NCBI GenBank assembly: GCA_026261815.1
Contig: JAMPIT010000510.1
Coordinates: forward strand, 15,968,001 to 16,032,000
Direction of reading: 5' to 3'
DNA length: 64,000 nucleotides
Source of the DNA: Monarcha castaneiventris obscurior
Lineage: Eukaryota; Chordata; Aves; Passeriformes; Monarchidae
Both the position numbers and the translations under genes were made by a program. Below, in pieces: positions 59,301 to 64,000 of this stretch; position 1 is the stretch's first letter; each line of letters begins with the position of its first letter. Under the pieces are notes generated by a model. That model had not been told where the DNA came from. It saw nothing but the letters and a program-made list of their open reading frames with translations, and made no database searches.

Positions 59301-62300
59301 ATTTGATTTTGTTCTGTGTTCTTTTAGTTTTAAAAAAGATAATCAGTGTTTTAGTTTCTTCATCAAATCCATATTTAGAAAGTTCCAACATGATGAAGTC
59401 AGCTTTAAGTATTAAACCCCTGAGCTATAGCTATTCATAGCAAAGGACTTACAATTCTTGGGGCAGCTGAGAGGAAGAGGGAATTCTGTTTTATTGTAAT
59501 TCACATTTACGCTGTGTTGAGTATATCCTAAAAAAAAAAAAAATCTGGATTATAGAAACAGTCTAGATAATGATGGAGTTAATTATATGGTTATATATTT
59601 AGCTAAGGTAAAATAATGTAGCACTCAGTTCACAGCATATGAGAATGTGACAAATTGTCCACAAAAAAAAGTCCTTCTCAGGCTATTTATTCATTGGTCA
59701 GAAAAATCTGTAAATAAAGTGTTGCTTAATGCAACAAATCTGCACCCTGTGCTATCCTGTGTGTGAGGTATAGTTTATGTAGGTTAAATTGAAAAATTAC
59801 AATTATAGCTTTTATCTGTCTTGCAGAACATGTATTCCCACTTTGTAGACTCATTTCTTTTGCACAAAATCTCACAAGGCTCATAAATTAGACCCTTTGA
59901 AATTGAGAATATGGAGTTAAGAAACATTCAAGTTTAGAGTGTATTTAAGAGACCCTGTAGCAATAAAGAGACAAAAGACTGCAAAATAGGCACAAGGCAG
60001 TCACTAGGCCCACATGCAGTCTGGGATTGGGACTATTTTCAGTTGCTCATATTCTTGATCTTCTTTGCTGGCATGGCCGTGGTGCCAAGCCCCAAGCCCA
60101 GCACCAGTTTGGAGACAAAGGGTACCCCAGGCTTGTACAACACTTATGGACACTACGGTTCCAGACAAGGAATAACCTGAAGTAGGAGTCTGGTATGATG
60201 CTGATGTTTACCATGCAGGAGTCTCTGTAGTAACAGTCATGCTGGCAGTAGAGAGCAATAAGTCCTAGCAGGGCATTATTAACCTCTTCCTAAAGCAGAC
60301 ATTTGAAATAGTCCAGGTGAATCACTTCTAGGAAGTGCCCATTTTTCTCAAGTATGGAATGTTGATGAGGGGATTGGCCCATATGTAGATCTCTGCAACT
60401 AAAATAGGAAAAATAGATCATAGTTTTCACACAATATTGTATATCATAGTCACAGTATGATATAGAAATTATAGGTGTTTCTCTGAAGCCTAACAGTCCC
60501 AGTTGGCATGTTACATACAATAAGGCTATAAAATACTATCTGAAGACATCTCTATATCATCAGCACATCAGATACACAAAAAACTCTACCTCCCTAGTTT
60601 AGCTTACTGAAAAATAAATCTAGGGGATTCTCTAGTTATCCAAAATTATAAGGAAGCAAAGAACTTAGGTTATCTAATCAAAGAAGTAGGTCAAAATTTT
60701 CCGTAACTTAAAAGGAGAAAATAAACCATAATAAGACCATCCAACTAGAATAAACCTGATTTTCCTTACAGTTTTGTAAATTATGGAAATTAAGGAAAGA
60801 CCAGAGAATCACTGAAAAATTACAGCTCTCTCCAAGACGTATCAATCATTGTCATTTCTCGCATACAAGCATCACACTGCCTCCCTTTTGGACTGCAAAT
60901 TAAGAAAATGAATATAGAAACATGAATTTTGAATAAATTAAACCAGCATGATGAATAACCCCATTTCTTCAGCTAAGAAAAGGAAAGCCTTCACTAAATG
61001 CTCTTCATTGCTTTTATCAGTCCAATTCTTCTTGCCTTTCTAGTGGCAACAGAAGGTCAGTTTCACAACTTTTAAAGATTCGCCAATAATGACCCAGAAC
61101 CAAAATAAGCATCACACCATTAGCAGTCACTCAGCAGACAGTGAGAGGGTGGAAGATGATTTAATGGTTCAGACTCAGTTCCTATAAAATGATCCTTAAT
61201 TTCCCCTGATCTGCCTGAAAACTGCCTGTAGAAGTGTTTGGAAAGTGATTAGGAAGGACAGATGCTTGCAGGATACCATACCTTATTCATCCATGAAAGG
61301 ACTTTTGTAAAGGCATTCCAAGAGTTGGAGAACGTGGATAGCCAAGGAGTTTAGGCCTAGAGTCAAAACAGAGGCTCAGCAACATGATGTAGAGTTCCAG
61401 AATAAGATCCAACATCTACAGAAAGCTCTTATTCATCTAACTCTACTGTCCATCTGTGACTGAATAAACTTAATAATTACTGGTTTGCATTGAAATATTC
61501 TCAAGCATATTTAATTTACTCCTGTGGATGTAACCTGCGACTGTATCTGGGTGAGTCCCTTCATTCTCTGTACTCCCTTTTTTGTATGTCAATGCCTTAC
61601 TCAGAAACTGCAGAGATGTTGCTCCATGCATATACCTTTACCTAAAGGCAAACCTAGACGTATACTTTGGATAAATCTAGTGATCACTGAAATAAATTTG
61701 TAAATTATTTCATTACCTATACATTATTATATGAATAACTTTTTCAAAAAAAAGGTAAAAGTGGCCAATTTAGAGCAATGTTGTTCTAACTGGCAAATGT
61801 AAAATGTAAAACAGCATACTGCATGTTTTCTTTGCGTTTTTAAGGAAAAAAGGACTAAAAAAACCACACTTTCTGTATACTCTGCACCCACTGCTTAAAA
61901 AAAAGAAAGAGTAAAAATTCTGTTCTGAGGGGTAAAAGAGAGGAGTTGTATATTTCATAGTCTTAGTCATTTGATTCACATGAGCAATGACCTCTCTACA
62001 TGATTTTTTGTACTACATGACTCAGCTGTAGAAAAGCATCAGTTCCAGCAGGAGATTTCCAAGCCAACTATCTGTACTGACTCCGTCTTCCTTCAGTGCT
62101 AATGATGGGTTCTTAGGTATCTACTTTTTCACAGTAATTATACTTTCCTGTTTTAAATCAGAATATAACCCTTAAAAGATGTTTAAAAATAACTTTTCAG
62201 AAGATTTTGCAGAAGGTAAAGTGTGACTAACAACTTGCAATAGTCATAATTAAAAGGGGTCAGCAGGTAAAAGTAGCTGCTGTGTTCTGCAGTTTGCATG

Positions 62301-64000
62301 GTGACATTTCAGAAGAAAACCCTGAGGTGGAATATTTCTACTGTAAGCAATGAATTTTCTGGGAAAATGCATTGCAAATTTATACATGGGAGAAAGCAGC
62401 TGTTGCATGGCTGTGATTGACCAGCACACCTCCACAGCGGAGGAATGTTCAGGGATGAGGCAAAAACCCCAATGAGCTCAGGAAAAAATATATCACAAAG
62501 AAAGCTAAGCTTATCTTAATACCAGGGAGAATGAAGGGTAATGTTCCTGGATAAGACAGATGCACTGTTGGATCATCAGGTTCCCTGAGATAATTAACAC
62601 AAAATTATGTCTTCCTGAGCTACCCAGACCAGTGTGCCAGGGCTGGGAGGACATGTACATGCTTCAACCCAACATGAAGTATAAAATCTGACCAATTATT
62701 AGAACAAAATTGGAAGACAGCTTGATCTGGCTTTAATCCATGCATGCTTTCCTAGGGGCTGGGGATGCTCAGCATCCTGACAGTGAGCACACAGAGCCTG
62801 GTAATGAGAAACATGTTTGTCCTGTGATTCAACCAGTATGCAAGTGCTATATTATTTTTCTATTGTGATTTCAGTACAATGCTGCAGCATCCTGTTAAAT
62901 CAAAATCACAAATACACCAAATTAGTAGATTTGATAATAAACACTAAACTCTCCTCCTGGTCAGAGAGTATTGAATTCTGACAGGGACAAATGTGGAAAT
63001 GCTTTTCTCAAGATATGATCAAGACAAAAGTTAAATCTACTGTTGAAGTGGGTCACATGAAATTTCAAATAATATGGTCAGAATTGAGAACTTACAGAAA
63101 GCAAGGCATAAGAAACATACAGTATATGCCTGGTTCTCATCCCAAATTTTAAGCCACAAAATGGATCAAGCCAACCCCTGAACTCTAGGAACCATGCTCT
63201 ACTCTTTCATTGCTTAGCTGTAGACTCGTAGGGATACTCCCAAACAGAGAGTCACTCCTGGAAATGTAGACTAATAGTATGATCCTATAAAAAATCCCAT
63301 TAAAAGTTTGTCAACGATGTCATTATAGAGTAAAAAAAAGGAAAAGAAAAAAAAAAAGAAAAGAAAAATAGAAAAACAGAAAAAAAGGGTTGCAGATAGG
63401 GACACAATGCATACTCACCTCTGCAATTCAAAGTGATAACATGGACCACAATATAAAAATAATTTGTTTTCAAAGCATAAAGAACATGCTTACAAGGATA
63501 CTTTAGAGTGAATTGTTGTAGAAAATCAGTCACTGGGCAGTTAGTTTCTGGGTTTCTTTAGCTACGTGTATACATTTTCTATATAGATTAAGGAGGTTTT
63601 TTTTCTCTTAGGGGTGTCAGGTCTGGTTTTACAGTGGTTTTTAATTAAGAACTTGTTAGTCACTTCCCATTGTCAGTCATTTCCCTTTGTAAATGTGCAA
63701 AGCAAAAGCAAAAATAAATCTGAGGTTCTCTCATTCACAGTCTTGGTCATCAAAGCTGGTGTATGAAGCCAGCTGAATTTATTTCATGTAGCACATCTCT
63801 TCCCACCCTTCAGTGAGTGAGCAAGCCACAGTGGAAACAGGATGACTCATTATTGAAAGCAGCAAACTGAAGCATACTTTGACCAGATGAAATTAATGAG
63901 AGAGAAACCCATCTCAGTAATAAAGTAAAAATTATGAGAACTGAAGAACAGATAAAAACCTAAATTTTCTGATTTTTGATCATCATGACACAAATCACAA
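59301..64000. other. Unique AT-rich DNA, no gene seen
   Basis: About 4.7 kb with a 14-A run (59530-59543) and the purine-rich tract at 63331-63387. A GC-richer stretch at about 60060-60180 is unclassified. Frames do not exceed 80 codons. Confidence 0.5.
63331..63387 (+). repeat. Purine-rich (A/G) tract
   Basis: The stretch is nearly all A and G, as AAAAGGAAAAG and AAAGAAAAG words, with rare T or C breaks. It is consistent with a decayed poly(A)/GAAA microsatellite. Confidence 0.85.

Noticed and set aside
1..64000. CRISPR arrays, operons, tRNA/rRNA genes, CpG islands, mitochondrial inserts
   Set aside because: None was seen on reading; the repeats present are dispersed eukaryotic retroelements and short tandem repeats.

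Overview
This window looks like non-coding, AT-rich nuclear DNA from a bird, probably a songbird. The evidence is its repeats. There are fourteen confident or fairly confident CR1 LINE copies, most 5'-truncated. They carry the avian CR1 3' end (a stretch like GATCTTTAAGGTCCC followed by ATTCTATG-type octamers). There are also solo LTRs of an avian ERVL-like family and one complete solo LTR of a type I associate with passerine genomes. No L1, Alu or other mammalian repeats were seen, and nothing looks microbial. The family and lineage names come from memory of the repeats and were not checked against a library.

I find no host protein-coding gene, tRNA, rRNA, CRISPR array, operon or CpG island. 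All open frames are short. The longest (178 codons, 28359-28895) and the 113-codon frame at 4442-4783 are relics of CR1 ORF2, and the 156-codon frame at 5646-6116 lies inside an LTR. The window is best read as intergenic or deep intronic sequence; small exons cannot be excluded by eye.

Layout. 1-5.5 kb: unique DNA with a CR1 3' end (minus) and a CR1 reverse-transcriptase fragment (plus). 5.57-6.24 kb: complete solo LTR with a perfect 5-bp target duplication. 6.25-17.2 kb: unique DNA, a G-quadruplex motif near 8.64 kb, and CR1 copies at 10.0, 14.5 and 16.7 kb. 17.2-25 kb: a possible LTR remnant, CR1 copies at 19.3 and 21.0 kb, an AT-rich low-complexity block near 20.5 kb, a long CR1 (22.96-24.36 kb) interrupted by an unclassified insert, and a probable ancient CR1 relic at 24.5 kb. 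25-38 kb: CR1 copies at 28.2, 31.2 and 36.7 kb and an inverted, truncated ERVL-like LTR at 34.6-35.3 kb. 38-50 kb: mostly unique DNA with two short CR1 3' ends, a pair of RFX X-box-like motifs and a strong imperfect hairpin. 50.6-58 kb: three same-strand ERVL-like LTRs. 58-64 kb: unique DNA with one CR1 3' fragment and a purine-rich tract.

Nothing supports an undescribed multi-gene system. The most checkable observations are the two LTRs with target-site duplications, the LTR cluster, the G-quadruplex, the X-box pair, the hairpins and the insertion within CR1.
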